38,054 nucleotides of DNA from JBGTIS01 sp041745535 (lineage in GTDB: Bacteria > Bacteroidota > Bacteroidia > Cytophagales > Cyclobacteriaceae). The stretch spans positions 1 to 38,054 of the forward strand of contig JBGTIS010000365.1 of the NCBI GenBank assembly GCA_041745535.1. Reading direction: 5' to 3'. Both the position numbers and the translations under genes were made by a program. Numbering within the stretch: position 1 is the first letter of the stretch; the number at the start of each line of letters is the position of its first letter. The notes below the pieces were generated by a model, which ran no database searches, was not told where the DNA came from, and saw only the letters and a program-made list of their open reading frames with translations. Shown one piece after another: positions 25,945 through 34,934 of the stretch.

Positions 25945-27471
25945 CTAATTCTTTAAAATCGTGAACTCTACCCTGCGGTTAATCTGCCAGCTTTCTTCCG
26001 AATCATTGGCCACTTCAGGTTTACTTTCCCCATACCCCACAGCGGTAACCCGTTCCGGTACAATCAAGTTCTGTAATAAGTATTCGCGTACAGCTTCTGC
26101 CCGCCCCTGCGAGAGTTCCTGATTGTAAATTTCTGTGCCCCGATCATCAGTATGTCCACCAATTTCAATCTGAAGGTTTTCATTTTGTTGGAGCATTTCT
26201 ACCACATGGTCGAGTTCAGGAAAGGATTTGGGACGCAGGGTGGTTTTGTTGTAGTCAAAGAAAATATTATTCAATCTGACAGACACCCCAATTTCAATAG
26301 GTTTTATATACAAATCTTTAAATATAACGGTATCCTGAGTGACTTCACCAAACTCCAGGCTGTCGGCGTAAGCGAAAAAGCCTTCTGTATTTACATTAAG
26401 AATATACTTTCCTTCTTCCGGTAACTCAACCTTATATTCCAGATAATCGCCTTTTGTTTTGGCAACTCCAATTACTTCATCGTTGTGTTCGTACCGGATA
26501 TTGGCCTGTATGGCATCTCTTGTTTTTTCATTATAAACGCCTCCTGTCAGAAAAATCTTGGGCTTTTCTCTTATAATCCGTTTCAATGCATAGAGATCAA
26601 GATGGCCTCCGTCGGCCGACATATAAGCCCGGCTTGTGAACATCAGGCTATCCGCGTCAGCCACCGTGTAATAAGCATCGAAACCTTTGGTATTCACAGG
26701 TGCGCCCATGTTTTCAGGTTCTGCCCATTTCATCCAGGTATCGTCCAGTCGCTGGGTTCGGTATACATCGGTGCTACCAAATCCACCAGGACGATTGCTG
26801 GCAAAATACATGGTTTTGTTATCAGGCGCCAGATAAGGACCAAATTCGTCCAGTTTGGTATTTAAGCAATCAATAAACACAGGTTTAGACCAGTTATTAC
26901 TTTCATTTTTAAAACTTATGTACAAATCGCTGAATTTCTGACCTACAATTTCGTTGAAATACAGCAACAGCACCTGGCCATCGTAAGAAAGAAAAGCACC
27001 GTTGAACCTGCCTTTGCACAATTCCTCAAACTCAGGAATATCCAAAGCTTCAGGTTTTTCCCACTTCCCGTTTACTTTACGGCAAATTGAGAAACCGAGC
27101 CCATCTTTCCCGTTTCCACCTCTGATGAGTAAGGTGTTACCATCTTTTGAAATACTAAGTACCTGGTTATACTTATTTTTATTAAAAGGAGCTTCCATAT
27201 GAATAGCCTCTGACCATTCGCCGGCAGCATCTTTTACGGTACACCAGATGTCCTGACTTCCATCAATGCCTTTGTTGTTGTCAGGATGATTGGTTACTGT
27301 AAAATATAAAGTTTGTCCGTCGGGTGAGATTCTTGGTGAGGAATCATGGTATGCGCTGTTTACCTTCCGGCCCAGATTTATTAATTCAAATTCAGGAAGA
27401 GATTCGTTGTTCTGTGCAAACGCTGGCATACACAACAATACGCACAACATACTGAAAGATACTTTTATCAT
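25945..27471 (-). CDS. PD40 beta-propeller OmpA-family outer-membrane protein
   Basis: Start set at the ATG at 27469-27471, which opens a signal peptide (MIKVSFSMLCVLLCMPAFAQ); an upstream ATG at 27495 would add eight residues. The mature protein has WD40-like PD40 strands: SPRISPDGQTLYFT, ISKDGNTLLIRGG, SYDGQVLLLYF, APDNKTMYFASNRPGG. A short beta-sandwich segment follows, then a C-terminal OmpA peptidoglycan-binding domain with FFDYNKTTLR, IGGHTDDRG and QGRAEAVREYL. Such proteins anchor the outer membrane to peptidoglycan and in Bacteroidota often accompany PorE-like or gliding/secretion parts, but no such gene is adjacent. It lies 127 bases downstream of the DUF58 gene on the same strand. 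Confidence 0.9.
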   Translation of the reverse strand: MIKVSFSMLCVLLCMPAFAQNNESLPEFELINLGRKVNSAYHDSSPRISPDGQTLYFTVTNHPDNNKGIDGSQDIWCTVKDAAGEWSEAIHMEAPFNKNKYNQVLSISKDGNTLLIRGGNGKDGLGFSICRKVNGKWEKPEALDIPEFEELCKGRFNGAFLSYDGQVLLLYFNEIVGQKFSDLYISFKNESNNWSKPVFIDCLNTKLDEFGPYLAPDNKTMYFASNRPGGFGSTDVYRTQRLDDTWMKWAEPENMGAPVNTKGFDAYYTVADADSLMFTSRAYMSADGGHLDLYALKRIIREKPKIFLTGGVYNEKTRDAIQANIRYEHNDEVIGVAKTKGDYLEYKVELPEEGKYILNVNTEGFFAYADSLEFGEVTQDTVIFKDLYIKPIEIGVSVRLNNIFFDYNKTTLRPKSFPELDHVVEMLQQNENLQIEIGGHTDDRGTEIYNQELSQGRAEAVREYLLQNLIVPERVTAVGYGESKPEVANDSEESWQINRRVEFTILKN

Positions 27472-27598
27472 AACACACACAAATTGATACAGCAATAAAA
27501 ATAAGCCATATCAATGAGGACGCTATTTTACTTTTACCTATTATATTACCTGGCTAAAACATCTTGGTATTTTGAATTTTTTCAATTTTTTACATAAT

Positions 27599-28930
27599 TC
27601 ATATAAGTCCACGTGCTTTTAGTTCCAGGTACTTGTTAATGGTGTCTACAGATAGTTGTCGCGGGGTGGTAAGAATTGCCTGTATACCATATTTTCCTAA
27701 CGTTTCCACTATGGTTTTCTTCTCAAAGGCAAACTTCTCGGCAATAGTTTTCTGGTATACCGCTTCTAGGTGGGTAGCCTTTTTGGCAATTAGTGAAAAA
27801 AGCTCAGTATTCTTAAAAAAAATCACGACCAGCAAATGGTCTCTGGCAATCTTTCGCAAATACGGCAATTGGCTTTCCAATGATGAGAGCGATTCAAAAT
27901 TAGTAAATAATAGTAACAGGCTTCGCTGAGTAATTTTTCTTTTTACCGATGCATACAGGGCCGCGAAATCAGCTTCTTTGTATGCGGTTTTCTGGTTGTA
28001 CAAGGCTTCCATTATAAAAAACATTTGCCGGTTACGACGGCTGGCCGGTAACAGGGTTTGCACTTTGTGCTGAAAGGTAATCAACCCGGCTTTGTCTTCT
28101 TTTCTAATGGCGATATTGGCAATTACCAAACTGGCGTTCACCGCATAGTCTAGCAAAGTCATTCCTTCAAATGGCATTTTCATGTTCCGGCTTTTGTCAA
28201 TAATCGCGTAAACCTGCTGAGACCGTTCGTCCTGGTAATTATTAATCATAAGCGCACCCCGGCGTGCGGTAGCTTTCCAGTTAATGACACGAAAGTCGTC
28301 GCCGGGTACGTATTCTTTAATTTGCTCAAACTCCTGATTTACTCCTATTCTTCGTATTTTTTTAATGCCAAACTCCTTCAACCTGTCAGAAATAGCCAGT
28401 AATTCGTATTTCCGCATTTGTAAGTAGGAAGGATACACAGGAACCGATTTTTTTTGAGATAAGCGAAACCGGCGGCTGATCAGGCCTATGCTGGTGGCAA
28501 CAAATATATTCAAAGCGCCAAAAATATAAGTGCCGCGTTTAACGGGTTTAAGCACATATGATAACGCATAAGAGCTTGTTTTAGGAATGGTAACCCGGAT
28601 ATCAAAATTCCGAAGTTGGAATTGTGCTGGCACTTCATCGATAATTCTGGTGTGTACAGAAAAGTTGTAATAATTATGAATCTTGATTTTTATTTCATTT
28701 TCGTCGCCGTTAGAAAGTTTGTCAGGACACCGCCGGTTGCCTCCAATTCCCTTTTTTACTCTGTACAGCAAAATCAGGTCGGTAATTAGCAGGCCAACTA
28801 ATAAAGTGAGGAAAAGCTTGGCTATTCCAAAAAAGAAAGGAAAGCTGAAGCTGATAACAAATAGGATTACTACAATAGCCCCGGCCAGAAAAAAACGATT
28901 ATTAAAATATAAAGATCGGATCAGATTCAC
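27599..28930 (-). CDS. DUF58 domain protein of the MoxR cluster
   Basis: A 443-residue protein with two N-terminal membrane helices (about 13-48), then the DUF58 core: EQIKEYVPGDDFRVINWKATARRG in the middle and a von Willebrand A-like domain after it (AIIDKSRNM, a partly changed MIDAS motif). Starts at GTG (28928-28930), whose first base is the last base of the moxR TAG stop, so translation is tightly coupled. DUF58 proteins nearly always pair with MoxR ATPases, which are thought to remodel them as chaperone partners. A function in envelope maturation is suggested for the family but not shown here. Confidence 0.92.
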   Translation of the reverse strand: MNLIRSLYFNNRFFLAGAIVVILFVISFSFPFFFGIAKLFLTLLVGLLITDLILLYRVKKGIGGNRRCPDKLSNGDENEIKIKIHNYYNFSVHTRIIDEVPAQFQLRNFDIRVTIPKTSSYALSYVLKPVKRGTYIFGALNIFVATSIGLISRRFRLSQKKSVPVYPSYLQMRKYELLAISDRLKEFGIKKIRRIGVNQEFEQIKEYVPGDDFRVINWKATARRGALMINNYQDERSQQVYAIIDKSRNMKMPFEGMTLLDYAVNASLVIANIAIRKEDKAGLITFQHKVQTLLPASRRNRQMFFIMEALYNQKTAYKEADFAALYASVKRKITQRSLLLLFTNFESLSSLESQLPYLRKIARDHLLVVIFFKNTELFSLIAKKATHLEAVYQKTIAEKFAFEKKTIVETLGKYGIQAILTTPRQLSVDTINKYLELKARGLI

Positions 28931-29916
28931 TATCGGGGAACTTCTATTTTATCAATTAACTGGCGAATTACGTCTGCCGGGCGTTGTCCTTCCATTTCTA
29001 CTTCGGGGGTAAGTATAACGCGGTGGATCAATACGGGCGAGGCAATAAATTTAATGTCTTCCGGTGTTACAAAATCCCGACCATTGACGGCAGCATAGGC
29101 TTTTGCGCCAGACAGGATAGCCAGTGAAGCCCTGGGTGAAGCGCCCAAATACAACTCTTTTGAAGTTCGGGTTTCCCGCACCATGGTGGCAATGTATTTA
29201 ATCAGGTTTTCATCGATGTGTATGTTCCGAACCTTAGCGCGATATTCATGTAATTGTGTGGCCGAAAGCACCGGCTGCACGACAGACACATCGGTTACAT
29301 CTTTTCGCTGATGAAAATTTTGCAAAATCATCATTTCTTCATCCAGCGATGGGTAAGTAACTTCTATTTTGAACAGAAAACGGTCGAGCTGGGCTTCGGG
29401 CAGGCGATAAGTACCTTCCTGCTCGATAGGGTTTTGGGTAGCCAGTACCATAAAAGGAGGGGGCATATGATAGGTTTCTCCATCAATGGTTATTTGCCTT
29501 TCTTCCATTACTTCAAATAAAGAAGCCTGGGTTTTTGCCGGTGCCCGGTTAATTTCATCTACCAGCACGATGTTGGAAAAAACCGGTCCTTTTCTAAACT
29601 CAAATTCGGTGAGTTTTTCATTAAATACGGAGGTGCCCAGCACATCAGAGGGCATTAAATCGGGTGTGAACTGGATGCGGGAAAAATCTACTGAAATTAC
29701 CCTGGCAGTTAATTTGGCAGTAAGGGTTTTGGCGACTCCCGGAACGCCTTCCAGCAGCACATGTCCATCGGCCAGCATAGCCGTAATAATAAGGTCAATC
29801 ATGCTGTCCTGACCAACTACCAATTGGCCGATGCTTTTCCTGATTTCTTCTATGCCCTGTTTAAGTGCTGATAAATCAACCCGGTTTTCAAATACTTTAT
29901 TTTCTTCGTTTTCCAT
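28930..29916 (-). CDS. MoxR-family AAA+ ATPase
   Basis: A 328-residue MoxR AAA+ ATPase. Seen: Walker A GVPGVAKT, Walker B VLVDEINRAPAK, sensor-1 LATQNP followed by IEQEGTYRLPEAQLDRF with the arginine finger, and the lid domain with LGASPRASLAIL. The ATG at 29914-29916 is taken as start; the codon before it is TTG. Length is typical. It is a presumed chaperone-like ATPase acting on the DUF58 and possibly the DUF4129/DUF4350 proteins encoded around it. It follows DUF4350 after 79 bases and overlaps the DUF58 gene by one base. Confidence 0.95.
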   Translation of the reverse strand: MENEENKVFENRVDLSALKQGIEEIRKSIGQLVVGQDSMIDLIITAMLADGHVLLEGVPGVAKTLTAKLTARVISVDFSRIQFTPDLMPSDVLGTSVFNEKLTEFEFRKGPVFSNIVLVDEINRAPAKTQASLFEVMEERQITIDGETYHMPPPFMVLATQNPIEQEGTYRLPEAQLDRFLFKIEVTYPSLDEEMMILQNFHQRKDVTDVSVVQPVLSATQLHEYRAKVRNIHIDENLIKYIATMVRETRTSKELYLGASPRASLAILSGAKAYAAVNGRDFVTPEDIKFIASPVLIHRVILTPEVEMEGQRPADVIRQLIDKIEVPR

Positions 29917-29995
29917 CAATGTTGTATGTACGGTTCGCTGCCAGTTGCTTTAACTTCTAAAACTAACAACAGGAAACGGAATGTAAAAATAGATT

Positions 29996-31207
29996 TTAAA
30001 TCAATACCTGATTTTGATCGTAAAATGTTTCTATTTGTCGATTTAACTCCAGCAATTCCTTTTCCGAAACCTGTTGTTTCTGTCGTAACTGTTGAACCAG
30101 ATTCAGCAAACGGTCTATGGTTTCTTTTTCTTTTCCTGATTTTTTCGTTAGCGTTTCCCTGAATTTTTCATCATGGGTATCGAGATGCAACCGGTACCGG
30201 GTTCTGATATAGTCGGAAAAATAAATGATTTTTTTGTCAGCAATATTTTTGTGGTGTTTGTTACGGTAAAATAACTGACTTACCGTTTTCACAAAGTCCA
30301 GGCTGCTGTTGGCAGGTGGGATAATTACAGGAATATACCGTTGTTTTCGTTTGGCTTCGAATAGAATGAACAACAGCAAGAGCGTGAGTGTAATGTATAA
30401 AGCCCAGCGGAGTGGTGGGGTGCTGAGTACAAACCGCAGTGGTGAAGGCGACTCCATCCGCCCCATTTGATAATAGCCAAACCAGTGCAGGTCCTGGGTG
30501 GGTAAATAAGATAACGATTTGGAAGCAAATTCATAGTTCTTTTGGTCGAGCAAACAGTAGTTGGAATAAATCAGTGGCACTGTGGTAAGGAAAAAGCTTC
30601 CTTTTCCCCAGTTCGTTTTTATAAATACCGGATGTCCATCACTATTCTCTGCAAGGATGGTGGTCCGCAGTGTATCGAACGATTCGAAATAATCAGGCAC
30701 GTTTTCGGCATGATATACATAACCAGAATCGGTTGTAAGCATCGGATTTACAAAATTCAACCGAAAGGAATCCTGTTTATTAGAAGCAGGAATTTCTCCA
30801 TCCGCTAATTCCCGGAAACTAAACTCAGATCGCAGGTTAAGGGTATCAGCAAAAAGCTCGTTGTAGTAATTGGCGCCAATCAGGGCATTGCCACCCTGGT
30901 TTACCATTTCCAGCAGCGTAGCAACATCTAAAGAGTCCGGACTAAACTGGGTAGCCAGAATCATCACATTGCTTGTGCTGGTAAGGGTGTCTTGCAATTC
31001 GTACAGGCTGTTGTAATAATGAATGATTTTCTGACCAGGAAAAACATCAGCTAGTACCTCATTCAGTACATAAGCGCCAAACGGGTTTTTATCTTCCTTA
31101 TAAAAAGTTATAACCCAGTGAAGGGGTTTAGGCGCGAGGTATTCCACCGCAATCAAAACAACCAAAAGAAAGCCCAGATAAAGCCCGTATTTATGTTCCT
31201 TTTTCAT
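29996..31207 (-). CDS. DUF4350 domain membrane protein
   Basis: A 403-residue protein with an N-terminal membrane anchor (about 7-24), an extracytoplasmic DUF4350 region related to GATase-like/ThuA-type folds (about 35-240), a second membrane helix (about 272-293) and a basic cytoplasmic tail of about 100 residues. The KEDKNPFGAYVLNEVL stretch near residue 37 is the typical family entry. Its ATG overlaps the TGA of the DUF4129 gene by four bases (ATGA at 31204-31207), showing coupling. Function unknown; it belongs to the MoxR/DUF58/DUF4129 group by position and family. Confidence 0.88.
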   Translation of the reverse strand: MKKEHKYGLYLGFLLVVLIAVEYLAPKPLHWVITFYKEDKNPFGAYVLNEVLADVFPGQKIIHYYNSLYELQDTLTSTSNVMILATQFSPDSLDVATLLEMVNQGGNALIGANYYNELFADTLNLRSEFSFRELADGEIPASNKQDSFRLNFVNPMLTTDSGYVYHAENVPDYFESFDTLRTTILAENSDGHPVFIKTNWGKGSFFLTTVPLIYSNYCLLDQKNYEFASKSLSYLPTQDLHWFGYYQMGRMESPSPLRFVLSTPPLRWALYITLTLLLLFILFEAKRKQRYIPVIIPPANSSLDFVKTVSQLFYRNKHHKNIADKKIIYFSDYIRTRYRLHLDTHDEKFRETLTKKSGKEKETIDRLLNLVQQLRQKQQVSEKELLELNRQIETFYDQNQVLI

Positions 31208-31944
31208 ACTTTGGCGGTTAACGCTTGCTTAAGTTGTTGGAATACCTTTTCTGTTTTCTGATAAAGCAGTTCATCAGCCGGAAAATTTCCGTACCAGGTA
31301 TACGAGAAGTAATAGCTTAGTTGATTGAAGTCTGGCTTTAATTGAGGTACGTTTACTTCCGACATATAATCAAGGTTGGTTTTGCCAGGTCGCCAGTGAA
31401 TTACCTGTTCGTCCGATAGTTTTTTAAGAGCAGAAAGGTAGCGTAGCCGGATGGCTTTTCGGAAATCTTTTTCTGCCAGAGCTTTTTTTATCTCTTCCTC
31501 GAAATTGAGTTCATGAATGTTGTCATACATCCCGCTGTGCATAGACAAACCCCGGTCGTGCGATTTGTAAAACAGCTTCGTTATATCCACATCCAGCATG
31601 CGCAAAATCACATAAATAGCAACAAAAAAGCAGAAACCGTACAACAAAAATCGCATAATATCTCCCGAATTCTCACCCTGCCAAAGGTCATTGAGTATTC
31701 TTCTGATCCAATACCAGAAACGCTCCCACAACCCAAGCGCTTCGGCATTGCCTCTACCATAGTTGAAGCCGCTGTCGGCTTTAAAAGCCTCGATTTCAGC
31801 GTTATCAAAAGTTCTGATTTGTACGGCTGAACTGTCATATTGTATCGATAATGTATCAGCAGCCCTGACGGCAGGCAGCCAAACTGGGAAAGTGCATAGA
31901 AAAAGAAATAATATAAGCTGTTTTCCAAATGTAAAAATCTCCAT
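31204..31944 (-). CDS. DUF4129 domain protein of the MoxR cluster
   Basis: A 246-residue protein: signal peptide (about 1-28), a short extracytoplasmic part, a membrane helix (about 95-115) and a cytoplasmic DUF4129 domain (about 150-246) with DFRKAIRLRYLSALKKL and the aromatic YYFSYTWYGNF segment. Starts four bases after the stop of the cupin gene and overlaps DUF4350 by four bases. In other genomes DUF4129 proteins sit with transglutaminase or MoxR clusters and are thought to act at the envelope; no enzyme activity is established. Confidence 0.88.
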   Translation of the reverse strand: MEIFTFGKQLILFLFLCTFPVWLPAVRAADTLSIQYDSSAVQIRTFDNAEIEAFKADSGFNYGRGNAEALGLWERFWYWIRRILNDLWQGENSGDIMRFLLYGFCFFVAIYVILRMLDVDITKLFYKSHDRGLSMHSGMYDNIHELNFEEEIKKALAEKDFRKAIRLRYLSALKKLSDEQVIHWRPGKTNLDYMSEVNVPQLKPDFNQLSYYFSYTWYGNFPADELLYQKTEKVFQQLKQALTAKV

Positions 31945-31948
31945 TGAA

Positions 31949-32443
31949 TCAGAATGGATAAGTAAGTTCAGTAATAAGGCGCTGGTGTGCCGGATATTTT
32001 TTGATCAGCATATCTCGATTGGCCATCTCAAAATCCTGAAAATCAAATCCGGGAGCTACCGTGCAACCTACCAGTCCAAAGGTATTGGGTTGTGCCATCC
32101 GGGCGGCAAACCAGGTGTGGGCCGGTACTACCAGTTGAAACTGTTCATTCTTTTCAAAATTACTGCCTAACGTTTCTATTCGAAGTTGCCCTTTTGTATC
32201 CAGCCAGTAAATGTGGATGCTGTCGCCGGCATAAAAATGCCACATTTCATCCGATTTGATGCGATGAAAGGCAGAAAAAATATTTTCCAACAGTAAAAAA
32301 TAGATGCCGGTAGAATAGGAGCGGGTGCAATTATCGTCCAGCGTTACTGTACCTAAAGCACGATAGGTTTCCTTAAAAAAGCCACCTTCAGGATGTGGTT
32401 GTAAATTCAGTTGTTCAATCCAGTACCGGGCCAATGGAAGCAT
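31949..32443 (-). CDS. DUF985 cupin-family protein
   Basis: A 164-residue single-domain cupin of the DUF985 family. Seen: HPEGGFFKETYR near residue 17, a TGIYFLL strand, FSAFHRIKSDEMWHFYAGD carrying the probable metal/ligand His and Glu residues, and the VGCTVAPGFDFQDFEMA ending near the C-terminus. The fold often binds sugars or metals, but the reaction is unknown. It lies inside the MoxR-cluster operon, four bases before DUF4129 and 25 bases after the MORN-like gene, so it is co-transcribed by spacing. A functional link to MoxR is not established. Confidence 0.9.
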   Translation of the reverse strand: MLPLARYWIEQLNLQPHPEGGFFKETYRALGTVTLDDNCTRSYSTGIYFLLLENIFSAFHRIKSDEMWHFYAGDSIHIYWLDTKGQLRIETLGSNFEKNEQFQLVVPAHTWFAARMAQPNTFGLVGCTVAPGFDFQDFEMANRDMLIKKYPAHQRLITELTYPF

Positions 32444-32468
32444 GAATTCCTAGTTTTGGGAAAAAATA

Positions 32469-33407
32469 TTATGGATTGGGTAGATTGGATTTTTTCTTGT
32501 TCGCATAAATTTCCTGTCCCTCCGGGTTCCACTCGCGGGTAATATAGGGTTTGGATTTTTTATCAAACGGATTGTCAGGATATTTGATCTCTTTTTTTCT
32601 TCTGTCCTGAAAATCATAATACTCAATCCAATACCCAATTTTAGCATCATTCTGGTATTCGCCCTGGACGGCTATCCGACCGCTTTTGTGAAAATAAAAG
32701 TAATTGCCTTCCTTTATGCCATATTCAATCGGAATAATTTCCTGTAAATTTTCTATGTTATTGTTGTAATACGCTACTTCCGATTCACGGGGCCACCCTT
32801 TGGTATATTTCTGCTTGTCCTGCAAAATATCGTTCCGGTCGTAGGTAACCCACCGCCCATGTTTGGTGCCTTTGAAAAAAATGCCTTCTTCCAGAATATC
32901 GCCATCAACAGTCATTTTTTTATAAGGGCCATGCAAAACGCCGGCATTGTCCTTTTTAATAATATCAACGGTGGTTGTACGGATGTTTTTCCGGCGGAAA
33001 TCGTACCAGTAAATATCTCTTACAAAATGGTTAGGCTCTTCGTAGCTTTTCAGGTAAAAGAAAGTTTCGATAATGGCGCGATCGCCAAAGCCACTTTTCG
33101 CATACCCTTTTTTTGTTTTAATGCCATAAAAAACCTTCTTTTTGCGTTTCTTTTTTGGCTTTTCCTCTTCTTCCTCCTCCTCTTCTTCCTCCAGATCAAT
33201 AGTGAGGGGCACCTGGGTGGCAGGATCAATGGTCAGCGCATTTTTGCCTGTGGTAGTATCGGCCGGAACTTCTTTATCCTTTATAGGAGTTTCTCTTCTG
33301 TTTTTTCCTGATTTTTTTCTTTCTTTTTGGGCATAGGCCTGGCTGCTAAAGCCCAGCAGGCTTATACAAAATAAAATTATAAGGCCAATATTTTTATTCA
33401 GATACAT
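32469..33407 (-). CDS. Secreted MORN/YwqK-like repeat protein with acidic run
   Basis: A 312-residue protein with a clear signal peptide (MYLNKNIGLIILF..., cut near AQ at 27). After it comes a basic stretch, a run of ten or so Glu with neighbouring Lys/Arg-rich KPKKKRKKK (about 72-92), then MORN-like units: GVLHGPYKKMTVDGDILEEG, FKGTKHGRWVTYD and YFHKSGRIAVQGEYQNDAKIGYWIEYY. Such repeats occur in Bacteroidota envelope and YwqK-like proteins and may bind lipid or partners. It is the first gene of the leftward operon, with a 341-base divergent spacer upstream. Biochemical role unknown. Confidence 0.78.
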   Translation of the reverse strand: MYLNKNIGLIILFCISLLGFSSQAYAQKERKKSGKNRRETPIKDKEVPADTTTGKNALTIDPATQVPLTIDLEEEEEEEEEEKPKKKRKKKVFYGIKTKKGYAKSGFGDRAIIETFFYLKSYEEPNHFVRDIYWYDFRRKNIRTTTVDIIKKDNAGVLHGPYKKMTVDGDILEEGIFFKGTKHGRWVTYDRNDILQDKQKYTKGWPRESEVAYYNNNIENLQEIIPIEYGIKEGNYFYFHKSGRIAVQGEYQNDAKIGYWIEYYDFQDRRKKEIKYPDNPFDKKSKPYITREWNPEGQEIYANKKKSNLPNP

Positions 33408-33748
33408 ACCAGTTTATGATTGTTGTGCTCTTACGGGAAACGCATATTTTGCCATATTATTTTTCCGCAGAAAGTTTCAATATATGTAAGGTAATTACCA
33501 GAAACGGAACTTCTGATTTGTTTTAATAGTTCCCTTATGAAAAAAAAATAAAAAGAGAACAACTCCCAAAATAGCTGAAAAAAAATGATTTTTTGCCAGC
33601 TAAAATTAGTGAGATTAGCATTAAGCTTATATCTTTATACAAAAATAACGGAAAAAATCAAAAAACCTGAACAAGCACACATAACTGTAAAGTGTGCACA
33701 GTTAGTTGCATTAATCTGGAAGATTGTAACCCAAACCTACCCATCACT
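33408..33748. other. Divergent intergenic region
   Basis: It separates the leftward MORN-like gene from the rightward thioredoxin-like gene and must hold promoters for both. An imperfect hairpin built on TAGCTG/CAGCTA with A8/T6 inner arms spans 33572-33602. No T run follows it in either direction, so it is more likely a protein site or chance than a terminator. I see no gene. Confidence 0.45.
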
Positions 33749-34867
33749 ATGAGATTACTTCACAACTTAATTCTTATAATTTTACTCTGTACAGCATTAG
33801 CTGGCTATGCGCAGGACCACGATTATGACAAGGCTACCCTGGAACTTGGCGAAAAAGCTCCGGATTTTAGTCTGCCTGGTATCGATGGCAAAACCTATAC
33901 CCTTAATAGCTTTAAAGACGCGAAAGTACTGGCCATCTTATTTACCTGTAACCATTGCCCTACGGCGCAGGCATACGAAGACCGGGTTATCCAGCTCACC
34001 AAAGATTACAAAGACATGGCAATGGTCGCCATTTCGCCCAACGATCCGGAGGCGGTACGACTGGATGAACTGGGCTACAGCGACATTGGCGATTCGTTCG
34101 AGGAAATGAAAGAAAGAGCGGAAGAGAAAGGGTATAATTTCCCCTATCTGTACGACGGCGAAACCCAGTCGGTAGCCAGTGCTTATGGTCCCGTAGCCAC
34201 GCCGCATATTTTTATTTTTGATGAAAATCGTGCGCTCCGGTATGTTGGCCGTTTAGATGCTTCTGAAAAACCCGGAACCGGCAATGCCGAAGATGCCCGT
34301 AATGCCATCGATGCACTGCTGGCCGGAAAAGAAGTAGCTTTGAACAAAACTAAAACTTTTGGGTGTTCTGTAAAATGGGCCGATAAAGAAAACAGTGCGC
34401 AGAAAGCTTACGATAAATGGGCCGAAGAACCTGCTGAAGTAAGCATGATTGGTGTAGAGGGTATTCAGGACCTGATTAAAAATGAATCCGACAACTACCG
34501 GCTGATTAATGTATGGGCTACCTGGTGCGGACCCTGCGTGACTGAGTTTCCCGAATTTGTAAAAATGAGCCGCATGTATGGTAACCGTGAATTTGAAATG
34601 ATCACCATTAGTGCCGATAAACCAGGCAATAAAGAGAAAGTGCTGAATTTCTTAAATAAAAAAGATGCGGCCAAATGTACCAATTACTTATTCGAGACCG
34701 ATGATAAATATGCTTTGATAGAAGCTATTGACGAAAATTGGCAGGGCGCATTGCCATATACCATTCTGGTAGAACCGGGAGGAAAAATTGTATATGCCCG
34801 GCAGGGCGAAATAGATCCACTGGCCATGCGTAAGCTGGTGGTTGATAAGATAGGCAGGTATTATTAA
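33749..34867 (+). CDS. Exported protein with two thioredoxin folds (redoxin plus TlpA-like)
   Basis: Start set at the ATG at 33749, which opens a signal peptide (MRLLHNLILIILLCTALAG); a longer frame from 33692 would bury it. The 372-residue protein has two thioredoxin-fold domains: an AhpC/TSA-like redoxin with LGEKAPDFSLPG and CNHC (C67, C70), and a TlpA/ResA-like domain with WATWCGPC (C260, C263). The first site is the unusual CNHC; the second is the classical thiol-disulfide pair. It probably acts in the periplasm on disulfides or in cytochrome/envelope redox control. The esterase gene follows after 67 bases. Substrates unknown. Confidence 0.9.
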   Translation: MRLLHNLILIILLCTALAGYAQDHDYDKATLELGEKAPDFSLPGIDGKTYTLNSFKDAKVLAILFTCNHCPTAQAYEDRVIQLTKDYKDMAMVAISPNDPEAVRLDELGYSDIGDSFEEMKERAEEKGYNFPYLYDGETQSVASAYGPVATPHIFIFDENRALRYVGRLDASEKPGTGNAEDARNAIDALLAGKEVALNKTKTFGCSVKWADKENSAQKAYDKWAEEPAEVSMIGVEGIQDLIKNESDNYRLINVWATWCGPCVTEFPEFVKMSRMYGNREFEMITISADKPGNKEKVLNFLNKKDAAKCTNYLFETDDKYALIEAIDENWQGALPYTILVEPGGKIVYARQGEIDPLAMRKLVVDKIGRYY

Positions 34868-34934
34868 AATTCTTCAGTCCTGAAATTAGTCCAGGAGATT
34901 TAAGCATTTAAGAACCTTTACATAAGGCAGGGTA

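Noticed and set aside
33163..33195. Possible microsatellite or phase-variable tract
   Set aside because: The repeat of GAA/GAG codons is interrupted and in frame within an intact gene, so it is better read as an acidic protein segment.
33142..33336. Phe/Ser-rich plus-strand frame
   Set aside because: It is the opposite-strand reading of the Glu-rich run in the leftward MORN-like gene; low-complexity shadow.
33572..33602. Hairpin in the divergent spacer as terminator
   Set aside because: No T run and it lies between divergent starts, where no transcript should end.
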